A DNA stretch of 64,000 nucleotides from Ischnura elegans (taxonomy: Eukaryota > Arthropoda > Insecta > Odonata > Coenagrionidae): positions 7,998,001 to 8,062,000 of the forward strand of contig NW_025791658.1 in the NCBI RefSeq assembly GCF_921293095.1, written 5' to 3'. The notes under the pieces were generated by a model. That model saw nothing but the letters and a program-made list of their open reading frames with translations, searched no databases and had not been told where the DNA came from. Numbering within the stretch: the first letter of the stretch is position 1; each line of letters begins with the position of its first letter. Shown here in pieces: positions 43,382-56,200 of the stretch. The position numbers and the translations under genes are program-made.

Positions 43382-46300
43382 CCCATTACCGGCTAAGTAA
43401 AGAAATTCTGGAAAATGTATCACTTTTTCTCTTAATTTTACCAAATAACATTCTAAGTAAGGTAAATTGAAAATATGGACCTTCCAAATAATTTGCTATG
43501 GTAGAAAATAAATGTTGCGTTTTCGCAACTTTGGCTGAATCAGGTGTCTACATGTAGTTATGCAACCCGCATAGCAATACAATGCCTTCTCAGAGAAATA
43601 TGCTATTTTTACTGTCAGATATAATCCTTTGCCTTTTTATGCGACGTATATGAAAAATATCGTCATATTGGATAAATAAAATCCTTTGATATTATGTTTC
43701 CAATTAGTTGTTGTATTATTTGTCCTAACTCCAATATAAAATCGAAATGCTTTACGGTTTGAAAGAAATAAGTGAAAGCAAAAATTTTCTCAAAAGAGAA
43801 TGCATTTCACATTTTTTCATTGACATTAATTTTATCATTGCAGATTGAATTACAACAATTAATGACTATATATGAAATACTTGCATTAAGCATTTTGGAC
43901 TATTCAAGACTATTAAAGCATTTTGGGTGCAATGGAACATAAACATTTTTTACATTCAAACATGGTTTAGCTTTTACACTGTCGTTTCGGCAATTATTGA
44001 ATTTTTTAACTCTTAAGCCAAATCCGTCATTTCACGATTCCGTGATGAGTTAACAATAGAACCGCTGAGCTTTCCAACCCCACCAAAACCGCGGCACGGG
44101 ACGTTTTTGTCCCATTGATAAAATACCTATCGTGTTGATCCCATCGTGTTGATGTTGATCCTATCGTGTTTAAGTATAACTGACGGTTTATATGTGGTTT
44201 TTGTGAACAAAACACGTGTTAAGGTAATGTTTAAAACGCTTTATTAAGCATAACTAGGAATACTGTATACTTATTTTGACTCAGCAAGCGCAGACCTGAA
44301 GACGCGCCGGGCAGAGGTGAAGCGGCCGGCGCTGCGTGAGTAGGCGGCCGGCGCAGTGCACATATTATTCCCTTCTGCGCTTCTAACTGGCAGAATAACG
44401 GTATCCATGCATCGATCCCCTTCGCAATAAACTGTTATCATGCTAATTACAAAATAAGGGTACTAAAAAACCCGAAAAGGTATGTTTTCCCCATACGGGA
44501 CAAAAAAGTCCCAATCCGCGGTTCTTGGTAAATCGTCGCTTTTCGCGCGAACCAAATTTGTAAAATATTTTTGATATAACCAATAGAAAGTGAGTAGAAA
44601 ATGAGTAAAATTCTGTAAATTTCAAAGGTATCAAACCACTAGTACATGAATGGTAAACGTTTGCAAAGGGCGATGGGACAAAAAAGTCCCTTCCGCGGTT
44701 CTAGTGTCAAATGGCCTTGTTTATGTTTATGGACGTGGATCGCATAGGAGTACGTCATCTACTGACTGATTCACTTCACTTTTTAGATGCATCCCTGCTA
44801 GATAAGATTTGATATTTCCCAATGACATTTATTTCCATTGCATAACCTGTGCAATTTTCTGGCGTTAGTGCAAACGCCGTCCAGTAAGTTGAAAAGCTAG
44901 GTCCTTCTTTCCCCTGAATTCTAGTGCGGTAATTTGCATTTGCAGTATCAAGTAGGTCCACACCTATCACGTATTTACTATACTCCTGAATATCACAAGG
45001 CTGTGGAATTGTATTTTATTTTTTCTGATGAAACATTTTCCCGTACCCAACGGAAGTGCAAAACTTGTATTGCTGTCAACAGTGGCAATCTATTTATCAT
45101 TCCATCGAACAATCTTAAGAACTCCAGCTTTATCAAATGTTTGTTTTAATTTTCCTCTTGGCGATGGTTTTACTATATTCTATCAGTTACTCCTTCGTTA
45201 TATTTTACGGATGGCTGTGACAAATAATCCTTTTTCTTTCAAAACAAAAAATGGTCTGACAGATGAAAAGAAGTTATCGAAAAACATACGATGATTCGAG
45301 GGTTCAGGGATAACCTTGAGAAATTCCAGAATAACTCTAGCTTCCAAAAATTTTCGATCAAACTAATTTTCTATCGCCTGGTTGAACCCTAAAACCGTCG
45401 GAATAACATAAGCACCAAAGTTTAAAGCGAAATCTAAAAGGATTGTTTTTAAAGTACATTTATGCACTTGGTGTAAGGTACCATCTGCTTATTATTTAAA
45501 AATTGATGTGCAAATATTCGGAATTGTATTAATCTTTAATTCAAGTCGTCAAATTAAGGTCATAATTTACAAATCTGTAATTTTTGTCCAGACAGGTATT
45601 GTTTGAAAAGTGTAGATTATTATTAGTAATCTAAATATGTTTTGGTACAATGATTTCCGAACCAAATCCACGCCTTATTGTCTTCTTTTGACCAATATCA
45701 TCATATCAATATCTCGCTGTGGAAGTCGGTGATATCGCTGAGTCGTGAAGTAAGGGAGGACTAATTCGGAATGAATGTACAAAGTTTTGTTTTATATTGC
45801 ACCCGAAATGCTTTCATGTAATTCATAAATAGTCATTATCTGTTTTAACTCAATCTGTTGTTGAAAAAATTTCAATAAAAAACAGGAAAATACGTTATCT
45901 TGTGTAAAAAAATTCAGTTTGACTCATTACTTTCAAACCGCAATACATCTCTTTTCTATATCGGGGTTAGGTTAAGTAATGCAGCATCATTGAAAACATA
46001 ATTTATAACAATATTAAGTATCAAATATGAAGATATTTGTCAGATATGTGGCATAAAAAGGAGTAGGATTAGATCTGACAGTAAAAACAGCATATTCCAA
46101 CGAGACGGAAATTGTGGTAATACGGGTTGCATAGCTGCCTATAGATTCGGCCATAGTTGCGAAAACGCAACATTATTTTCCCAATCCGATTTTTGCTTAA
46201 TGTTGATTCCCTGACGAAATATGAGCCTTGATATCTATTATATGAAATTTTTACGTCCACATGGACGCATAATAAACTTAATAAAGAAATTAGTTACTCT

Positions 46301-46521
46301 TAGGAAAAATTTTTTATCTTGCGTAACAAGTGACTTGAAAATTGACACATATTGAGTTCTTTTTATAAAAATTGAAATACCAACGAAATGTCATTATAAT
46401 CTCACTAAAAATCAGTATAAACTTATTTTTATCGAAAAAAGCTTGAATAAAATTCAACTGAAACGTTTTTTTTTGCATTTCTCAATAATGTTGCGTTTTC
46501 GCAACTTTGGCCGTAAATGAG
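43382..46521 (-). mobile_element. Second piggyBac element, decayed
   Basis: TTAA at 43378-43381 and 46522-46525. Termini CCCATTACCGGC and GGCCGTAAATGAG form an imperfect inverted repeat. 'TTGCGTTTTCGCAACTTTGG' occurs near both ends. It contains a minus-strand transposase remnant (44776-45310) and is inserted in repeat Z, whose sequence resumes at 46526. Confidence 0.7.
44776..45310 (-). pseudogene. piggyBac transposase remnant
   Basis: Minus strand: RPFFVLKEKGLF-like codons, KYNEGVTDRI, VLKIVRWND, then VIGVDLLDTANANYRTRIQG followed by SFSTYWTAFALT. The GVDLLD...NYRTRI block holds the third catalytic aspartate of piggyBac transposases. Several frameshifts and stops. Not closely related to the 15115-16909 transposase. 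Confidence 0.75.
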
Positions 46522-46525
46522 TTAA

Positions 46526-47244
46526 CCGTAACTTGTTAACTATCGGTCGCCTTTCTTCCCTTAGATTAGAATTGAACCTCCTCTTTCCTCAACACTTACT
46601 CTATTCCCTTATATCAACTCGACATGGCCTAAAGTGCTTGTAAAATATGAGGTTTTTATTAACATGCAGCATTTTATCTTAACTCCTCTGCACGGTATAA
46701 TTAACTTAAAATTAATGCAGAATGCGTTAACTTGTCTGAACTGTATCGTTAACTTAAAAATAATGAATACGAAATAATTCAAATTTATGCCAATATGATC
46801 GGGCGCCGAGAGGGAGCACCACGCCCCCCAGTATTCAAACACATTGTGTCATTAATCGAATTCCAGGATTTTCGAATTTATTTTTCTTGCTGGAAAATAG
46901 ATCTAGCGAAATGTCGATCATTGATAAATGTGACCATTATGGTGAGGAGTATATTATAATATTTTGGTTCGTCTCGCAAAAGAAGAAACTGATATAAAAC
47001 GATTTTATAACATCCTATTATTAATGTGGAGAAATACAGAAATTTCCCCCGTTATGTTTACGATTCGAAAGCTTTTCGAAAGGATATGCATAAAAAAACG
47101 AGTAAAATAAATGGAAGAGAGCCTGAAAACATTCAATAGCTTCCCTTTTTAAACTGCAACCACCCGTATAGCATCCAAAGGTCGGGAGTATGAAATTAAT
47201 TGGCTGTTTTAAGGTAAGTCCGACAAGTAGTTTTTCCCTATTAA
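46526..47244. other. Repeat Z remnant, then unassigned
   Basis: 46526-46620 continues repeat Z. 46870-46980 resembles 37255-37400. 'ggtaagtccgac' near 47213 resembles the duplicated donor region at 27664 and 34841, so a third, more diverged copy of that segment may end here. Confidence 0.4.
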
Positions 47245-47772
47245 TCCGTTTAACGCCTAGCCGTAGCAAATGGTACCAGCTGCTAGTGCAGTGTTAAACA
47301 TAACTTTTTTATTATTCATCGTTTTTTATTAGGGTCTTTGAGAGTTTTTAATTGCTGAGAACATTTTTGATGACATTTTAAGAAAAGCTTGTTATTTTAA
47401 AGCTGTATCAAACGAATTTAGAGCCGTTTGAAATTTGAGAACTATCAACTAGCCCGAAAAAAACGGAATTTTTCAGAGCAAGCATTTCATTTTCTTTACT
47501 TACGCCCCTTGTATTGCTAATGCTAAGGTTTTATTACGTAATTACGATTTTTCAGCCTGTATATCTCGTAAAAAGTATGATTATTTGATGCGAGCCTAAT
47601 ATTTGGGATGTTATGATGCAAAATATGTTGGTGGTACCATATAGTACCACTAGGCGTACCTCTTACTGGTAAAAGAATAAATTTAGCTCCTAATGACTCA
47701 GAGTCTCATTAACATTTAGATAAATGATTGCCATAAAAATCGCAGAAAGTTTTTAATTCAGGCGTCACCGGG
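47245..47772 (-). mobile_element. piggyBac-type MITE, family Y copy 2 (inverted)
   Basis: Flanked by TTAA (47241-47244) and TAAA (47773-47776). Reverse complement of 37887-38417 across its length, 528 bp. Confidence 0.75.
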
Positions 47773-47776
47773 TAAA

Positions 47777-48726
47777 TAGCATGCGTCCCTTCGGGAAATA
47801 GTAAAATTCAAAGATGGTTTAATTCTTTGTACTGCAACAAAGTGTGGCGGAAAAAACTGTTATTAATATTAAGTGGAGAAAATTGTAGGAATGCAAAATG
47901 TATTATTTTACTTCGTCTTACTGTCAAAAGTACGTGGAAGGGAGCACAAAATATTGCAAAAAAGTACAATGTTTACGTTTGAATGATGCTATGTAAATTA
48001 GTTTTCGGCAGAAATAATACTAACGCTGCTGCAAATGTTATAAATACGTTGAATAAAAACACATCATAATTTGATGAGTTTTTACTCTCATTTTAATGGC
48101 ACAATACTATTGCTGAAAATTTTTATTAATTTTTTAAAATATGTATTTCCAACATCCACGTAAACTGCTCACGGCGGCCATTGCAAAGGGTATTGCAACA
48201 TTAACAAATGAACATCACAAACATCGATGCCCTGGATAGAGACCACCTACCCAAGTGGGATACGGACCCGCGATAAAAATAATTGTTTAATTTTTTATTT
48301 TTCTCCTGAAACATTCATCAGTTTTAAATGAGTTGTTTTATAGTAAAGAGTTACTAACGTTACCCTTCACTGTTCTTTCTCGTTGAGAACTTTCCTCGTG
48401 ATACGGGAGGTTAAAATTGTTACAGCCTTCTGCATTTTGATGAATGTATTTGGATAAATTTTGATTATTGTGAAACCATTTTGTATATCTTTTGGGATGA
48501 TACCGGTGTTAAAGATGACAATCGGAGCAATATAAAAGTGTTCCATATTCCATATTCTTTTTATTTTTATTGCCATTCTTGGTACCTGTCTCTGCTACCA
48601 AATATTGTCTTTCCGACGTTATACGAAAGCGGTACAGCAATATCAGCTTAGTAACATATTTCATTGCATTTCTCGTATATTTATTATTATTATTATTTAT
48701 TTTTATCGGTATTCATTATATTTCAG
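47777..48726 (+). other. Upstream region / 5' intron of the intact LRR gene
   Basis: No coding exon recognised. A CAG acceptor with a pyrimidine-rich AT tract ends at 48726, nine bases before the start codon, so a non-coding 5' exon is expected somewhere upstream. It could not be located. Confidence 0.5.
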
Positions 48727-48735
48727 GTCTCAAGA

Positions 48736-50222
48736 ATGCCTGGAGCTCCAAGGCGCAGTGGCTTCAATGTAAGCATCGGGGACAAATACTTTTGCATCTT
48801 CCTAATCGTGATATCCATCACTAGTTGCTCTTCCGAAAAATCATCGCCCGATAGCGAAGATGAAGGAATGAACGGCTTCCATTGTAAAGAAGATCAAAGA
48901 TGCCTCTGTATGAAAATGGAAATGGGACATTATGAAATGTTCTGCGAAGACAAGGTTTTAATATACCGAAAGTCACTTACACCGGGACTCACTAATAAAT
49001 CGGTACAATATGTTATGAGATGCCATGCACAAACAGAGGTGGACCCTTATCATTACCTCGCAATGATCATGTTCGCAAACTTCTCATCATATGATTATAC
49101 GGTCGCAAATAACGCCCACTTGATGGTGTATAATTGCTCAGCTCCGTCTAGTAATCAATCAGTCTTATTTGAAGATTGGAGTACTGGTTCCATCGGTGGC
49201 TTGAGGGATCTTCCACTGGAAAGATTATCAATAGACTGCAAGGATTCAAAAACTCTCCATTTTCCCATGCATCATTGGAGTGGCTTGGAAAAGCTGAAGG
49301 AACTCAGAATAAACTGTCCAAAATTGCCGATGCTTGACGAAGATCTTTTATCAAGGATATCAGAACGGCTAGAAATCCTTCAAATCAGAAACACGGAAAT
49401 ACAATATTTACAAGAAAGATTATTAACGGACGTAAAAACAATAAATATTTTAGATCTTAGCCGAAATAAGCTCGGATCATTTAGTCGTATTAGTCGTAAT
49501 TTTCCGAGCAGCATGGGGAATTTAAAACGCCTCTATCTCAGTAAAAACGAGATAGAAAGCATTGACTATGATTTTTTTCTCAAAACGGAGAATTTGAGTC
49601 ATATTGTTTTACGACATAACTCACTTACAACATTACCAACTAGTTTGTGCATGCTGAAGAAACTTGAAGTTCTGCATGCAGGGTACAATAGGATCAGTGT
49701 CATTCCTGAAGAATGTTTATACAGTCTCCCATCCTTGATTGTTTTTACCATTTACGGTAACAAACTTGTAACACTGGGACTCCCATCGGTTAGCATAACA
49801 CCCACCCACTACAAAGTATTGAGTTCTGATATAAAGTTTCCAAACTCGTCTTCAGTTGTTGAGAAGTATGAAGACTTAAATAATGTATGGATCGCCTGGT
49901 CTTTGATTCGGAACCTTCATCTGGACAATAACTCCTTATCGTCCCTGCCGGATGAAGCCTTTTACGGTATGGTCAACCTCGAATATTTGAATATAGCCAG
50001 CAACAATATTGCGCACTTGCCTGAAAACATATTTTCCCGGAACAAACACCTAACCTGGCTCCTGGCTTCGAACAATCTCTTCAAAAACATTTCGGCAACA
50101 CTGTTGAAAAACAAAACTAGACTGGTCGCACTGGACCTCTCCTACAACCTCGTTGAGACTTTGGACTCGGATTTCTTCAGTGATTCATCTTCATTATGCT
50201 ACATACGCATCAACAACAACAG
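48736..50222 (+). CDS. LRR gene exon 1
   Basis: 495 codons plus 2 nt: signal peptide, LRR N-cap, then irregular repeats (LERLSIDC, LKELRINC, LEILQIRN) and regular ones (LKRLYLSKNEI, LEVLHAGYNRI, IRNLHLDNNSL, LVALDLSYNLV). It ends AACAACAACAG|GTTTGT. Joined to exon 2 it reads INNNRFRHLPNNIF, a normal LRR, which confirms the splice. Confidence 0.88.
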
Positions 50223-53200
50223 GTTTGTTATCTCGTAGTGCCCGTAGTTTCCCGGGTTGAGTCGAGTAGAGTTATATCGGTTACGAATCAGTGGAGGCCA
50301 GTGTGCTAAAAAAATTGCCAAAAGGAAACAAAATCGTGAATTCTGGTAAAAATATAGTTTCTAGTCCATTATTCCCTAGACTGTATTCAGGGCTTTTAAC
50401 TTCGATTGCTTCGCATTTTCCGAATTATTTTGACCTAATTAGGATAAGTTTCAGGAAAAAAAATATTTTCATCATATTTTATGATTTTCAAACTGCTGCG
50501 TACGCGCAACGCTCGGAAAACTCCGGAAAATAAATACAAAAAAGTAATTTTTAAACATTAGCTTACATCTTTTATTTTTTCGAAGTAGTCTGAGTGGACC
50601 AATACATCTCTTATACTTTCATATGAGATACTCTTGTAGCCTTAATTATTTTCTATAATCTAACGCCGAGTGAATAGTTTAAAAATATTTATGATTTCTC
50701 GAAGAAAAAATGAGAGGAATGAGAGATCTTTAAGATTTTCAGGAACAATGTTGGTTTTTCCCGATATTGACAAACTTACCATAAACGTTCCACACTATCA
50801 TTTATTAAATTTATCCAAGGATTCAGAATAGACAATTAAACAGGGGATTGATCAAGGTAGAAAGTAATTAAGAGCATGCATTGTAGTATTTTCAGGTTTA
50901 GAAACTATCATGCTCGACTCGATACTCGCGAGTAGATATGGACTCGACTCGTAATTCACGAGTAGATATGGACTCGACTCGATACTCGACTCGACATCAA
51001 AATGGGCTACTCGCACATTCCTAACTTTTAGGAATTACCTAATACAGTGAAATGTCTTCATAACGGACGCCAGTGTAACGATATATTTATTATAACGGAA
51101 GTATTTTCCGCACCCATAACGAAACTTCCCGTATAACGGAACTCCAGTTTTACGAACGTGTTTCGTCGGTCTGCAGGATTTCGTTACAAAGACATTTCAC
51201 TATAAGTGAAAATATATATAAATTAACAATTTTATCATTTCTTTACAGGTTCCGCCATTTGCCAAACAATATATTTCAACCATTCAAAACACAGAACGGG
51301 ACATGTCACATGTTTCTTCTCGATATGAGCGGAAATCGGTTGGAGGATGTGCCGGAATTGTCGATTCCGTTGTTGACACACCTAAACCTATCGGGAAATC
51401 ATCTGACTTCGATCAAACCAGACATGCTATCGCAAGCACCACGTCTGTTGGAGGTCAATCTTTCCCAAAACCTTATTCATACCGTAGAAAATCCATTGGA
51501 GCTTGACGAATACAAAGTTCTCTTTAGCAAGTATTTGATCAATTTGCAAATTATCGACCTATCTTCAAACCAATTAACGGTTTATCCAAGACTATCGCCC
51601 GTCCTAAAAACCTTAAAATACCTCAATCTCAGTGGCAACTATATCACAGAGTTTGCGTTTAAACCTTATATACGAAGGACACTTTACACTGCATTGGAGA
51701 CATTCGACGTGTCACGAAACCGTTTAAAGTCGGTGAAATTCTTCGATCATTGGCTTTGGGAATCTTGGACGACGAAATACGTGGACCTCTCCCATAACCT
51801 TATTGAGATGGGGGAATGCAGAGGGTATATGGCGAGATCAAGGATGGTGTGGGGCTGCTTGTCGCACCTTTGGATACTGAGAGCATTGGAGGTGAGAAAC
51901 TTTGGAGCAATCCCAATTCCTTCTCCATGCTTATTTTCAGCTCTTATTCACCTATAACCCTAACCTTAAATTAACATATCATTACCCTGCATGTCTAAAC
52001 CAAAATATTTCTAAAACCTATCTTCGTCTCTGCTATGACGACTATGTCATCGGAAAATGTAAGCATGTTCATTTTTTCTCCCCCAGGATGTCCGCTCCCG
52101 AACCCTGTTTATGTGTTCATTAATGTCTTTGTTGATGTAAAAGTGGAAAATTACTTGTGACGAAGGCAAGCCATGTTTCATCTCTTTCCTGATTCTTGCT
52201 TGTTCACAGCTAGACCCTGTTTTATCACCGCTACCTGGTTTTCGCATAAACTCTGGTATATCATTCTGCCATTATGAAGATTTTCAATTTATTTCAGAAT
52301 TCCCATCATTTTTTTCTATCAAAGTTGCCAAATGTCTTCTCTAATCTTACAAACGCCACAACCGAGAGATGGTAAGCGGAAAAATAAAATCCAAGGGGTC
52401 TGCATAGAGAAGACCCCATTCCATCCCACAGATAGCTGCTTTCGGCGGCCACGTATGTCACTATTTCGAGAAATTTACCAGAGTTTTCCCTATTATAAAT
52501 ATGAATCTTTTAACCTGAAAAGAGAAAAATAAAAGGCAAACAATTATACTCCAGGAATACATAGAAGGGGACAGAGTGTAACAGTATGTTTGGAAACCTC
52601 TACAAATGTTTACAGCCGAAAGCCTCCATTTGGGAAAAGATTTTTGAAAAATTCATGAAAATTTTATTTTATATCTGTGATCACGTCTGTAGCTTTTATA
52701 TGTAATTGAGTATGGAGGTTTTAAATTTTCAAATGCATGACTTTTGCAAGCGTTGATCGTTAAATATAATTTTTCAAATTTGGTTATTTTCATCAACTCT
52801 GTAGTGAATGTGCGGTTTATTCAAAATTATTCCCCCACTCTCGCTCTTCCGTAAAAACACTCATTTATTAAAAAATACAAAATAAAAATAATAAATGCTA
52901 AAGTAGTTACCTTCATCAACGAAAACGAAAGGCATTGATTGCGATTCGTTACCCACCATTAGTGTATTCATAATATACAAATTATTTTGGTTTAGAAATA
53001 CTGGTTAAGACGACTGTTTACCCATTGTTAAGTAGACTGTATGCAGGGCTTTTAACATCGGTTTTTTCGCATTTTTCGATTTATTTTGGCCTAATTAAGA
53101 CGAATTTTTGGAAAAGAATATTTTCATCATATCATATGATTTTACATAATGCAGCTTATACGCCTCCAGGAAAACTCCAGTAAATAAATATAAGGAAGTA

Positions 53201-56200
53201 ATTTTTTAAAATTAGGATGCATCTTTTATTTTTTTATCTTGATTCGTACACTTGACATCTTCCCCGGGATTTAATCAGTATTCCTTTGGAGGAAATGCCC
53301 CATTCTGCCTTTTAACGGACATGCTGGGGTATCTCATTTTTCCTATGGTGTCTCGTATATGCGCATCGATTTTTATGCCAAACGCCATCAATCATAAGAA
53401 TCTATGTATCATAAAATCCCCTAACGACCACTCATTCACTCATTCATTCATTCACTCACTCATACAAATGTTTGGGGTGAACGAGACGAGATACGGTAAA
53501 AAGTCTAATGAAGACCCCCTCTAAAATTGTCCGAAACCTCAGGAAAAATTATGAAAACACTGAATTTACAATTATTTATCTGTCTATTCATATAAAATTG
53601 AGTATGGGGATTAGTTCAAAAATGGCCACCAAATTCCAATGGCGGCGCGGCAGTCATACAAACGAACAATCATAGCAACATATTTGTTTATGCGAACAAG
53701 AGGAGCTAAATTTGGAAAGAAGATAAAGGAATTTAAACGAAAAACTGATAAATATAAGGAAGGAAATTAAGAAAGTAATATTTGAAGTGTCTATTTCTTT
53801 GCGTCTTCTTTCCGCAAGAACAAACATCTATTAATATCAAAGCGCATTCAAATGAAAAGCGGAGAAATATAAGGTAGGAAATTAGTTGTTGTTTTTGGTA
53901 TATTACATTGAAAGTGTGGTGGTTATTAATTTCAAAGTTAACAAGTGCACTAAATGCCAATTTAGAAATATGATTCATGCTGTTGACTATAGTTCGTTTC
54001 TTGATGGCGATACACGATTGTAGTAGAAAGACATTCAAACAAGTCTTACATAATATAGATTGGTAAAAATGATTTTATTTTCTTTTTGTGATGGTGATAA
54101 CTTTTCATTTTTGTTTACGTTCTTTTTTCCCTTAATGTACTTTTAAATGTACAATGTTATCCGTGAGCTGCAGGAGTGAATAGGCAGTGTATAATACAAT
54201 ATGTAAGATACGTGCAAATAAAGGTATTTCTTATTCAATGATTTGTCTTGCGAAAATCACGTTTCCTTGAGTGACTAAGTTATTCAACTGTGAAAATTAT
54301 CGAAATCTTGACATTCACAATGTCTTGTACACCAAAGGCTGTGATCCGTTACTCACCAGATTTATTGCGCATTGCGTTGGATATTAAAGCTGAGATATTT
54401 GTGTATCCCGATTCATTAAAACTTTAAATAGAGGTATTTCTGAAGTGAAATCATTCGCGATCACGATAAATAATATTTCGATAAAATTCGTTATACTAGC
54501 CCCAATTCATGCTAAGGCACATTTGTCTCTAGATATTGATATTCAGTCCCAACTTAATTCGCTTACGAAGGGGAACAGATGTTACATGTTATTCGTATAT
54601 CAAGAATTTGGTTGAGTTTTGTGGAAAATAATTAATAAACGTGTTTTTTATTGTAATTAGTAAATTCGTTATGTTAAGATATTACATATACATTGGGGGT
54701 TACAGTGGAACGTGGTCTCAACGTTTTTTGTATTTTAATTGAATAAGTTAGAGAAACTCGTAGAAATTTATTTTACCTTTTTTAGTCCCTCAGAAAAAAA
54801 ATTCTCTTTATAAATATTTACATTCATATTGTAGCCTACATACCATGCGCTCGTTTTACGTGAAAGTGGAAATATTGCTTATACCTAAGCTAGCCAGCTC
54901 AAAAGTAAACGATCCTTAAGTAACAAGTAGCAAACAAAAAGTGTAAGACCTCCCACAGTGAGCATAACAGGCCGCAGGCCTATTTCGGGGGGAACATCTT
55001 CGCCGGGAGCTATCAGCATTCCTTGGGAGGAAATGCCCCATTCCGCCTTAACGGACATGCTAGGGTATGTCAATTTCCCTAGGGTGTTTCGTATATGCGC
55101 ATTGATTTTTGTGCCAAACGACATCAGTTAAAAAAATACAATTATATCAAAGAAAATGTTGGTGAAAATGACAAATATAGAGCTAGAGACACTTAAGAGA
55201 AGTAAGTAAATCGAATAAATAATTATTCTGAAGTAGAAACGTGTTCTGAGAATTAGGATTCAATAATTTTGCGTTCACTTAACGCTGGGGATTAAAGTGT
55301 ACCGCTTTAAGACCATCTATTTTGGTGTCCCGTTATCTTTGCTTTGGCTTTCCTGCTGATAATTTCTTTCCTACTTCTCCAGTCGCTGGTGATCTTGCTA
55401 CCCGAATTTAACTATTTATTAGCCACTCTAGAACTGCATCCACTAATTGTTAAACTTGATAATATTTATAGATTACATTATCATGTTAAAAAATGCGCTT
55501 TACTCTTTTTAACCCTATATATGGGAGAAACCAAATTTCAAGATTTTTTACTTGGAAAACTTGAAATTTTACACAAAATTATAATTACTTAGCAGCTATA
55601 TATTTCGTCATTAAAATATACACTCTTAAATAATATTTAGTTTCGATAACTCCTAAATAGAGCTGAAACCTAAAACATTTTTGAAGTTGCTTGGAAGCAG
55701 CATTGCGTTATCAAGTGTTGGTACCCCTAATCATACCTTATTTCCCCGTGAAACTCATATCAAACTATACGTCAGCGACGCGAGTGGCAACTTTTGTAAA
55801 CACGATTTTAATGGGCAGTGGGTGACAGCACATGTAGAGGCCGGCTAGAAGAAACTCATCTCTAATATTCCTGATGATATCTTTTAAAATTAATTTCAGG
55901 TCATCAGACTATCCCACAATCAAATTGCTTGCATTCCCATGGAATTCCAGCACTTCCTGCCAAACCTGGCTTTCGTCGATCTGAGCCACAACAAAATCAA
56001 ACGACTGTGGCACGGAGACCTCCTTTTCACCAGGGCCCGGGACACCATGCACCTAGAATCGTTCATGTTAAAATCCATTCATATCCCTCAACATTGGTAC
56101 ATAAATCTTTTTCCAGGTTCGAAGAATCTGACTATCGACCTAAGACACAACTCCATCTCTTCTCTGCAACTCCAAGACAATAAGGTAACGTAACATTTTC

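Larger units (their letters stand above)
50223..51248 (+). other. Intron 1 of the intact LRR gene
   Basis: Contains a partial TTAA MITE (50363-50588), 'gactcgactcg' tandem runs (50930-51000) shared with 3770-3820, and a TA-flanked MITE (51045-51202). Confidence 0.7.
51892..55899 (+). other. Intron 2 of the intact LRR gene
   Basis: Holds a family X fragment (52910-53015, reverse), family T fragments (53024-53400 and 54985-55297), and a CATT/CACT simple repeat (53434-53465). 53401-54980 and 55298-55899 show nothing further recognisable. Confidence 0.6.

Noticed and set aside
44050..44705. Possible nested MITE with TAGAACCGC ends and GGGACAAAAAAGTCCC palindromes
   Set aside because: The ends pair over only about nine bases and no target duplication was found; not firm enough for a feature.
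48215..48275. tRNA-like segment on the minus strand
   Set aside because: Only a weak B-box match (GGGTCCGTATCCC); no full structure.
53733..54038. 101-aa open frame on the minus strand
   Set aside because: Low-complexity AT-rich translation, no homology or splice context.
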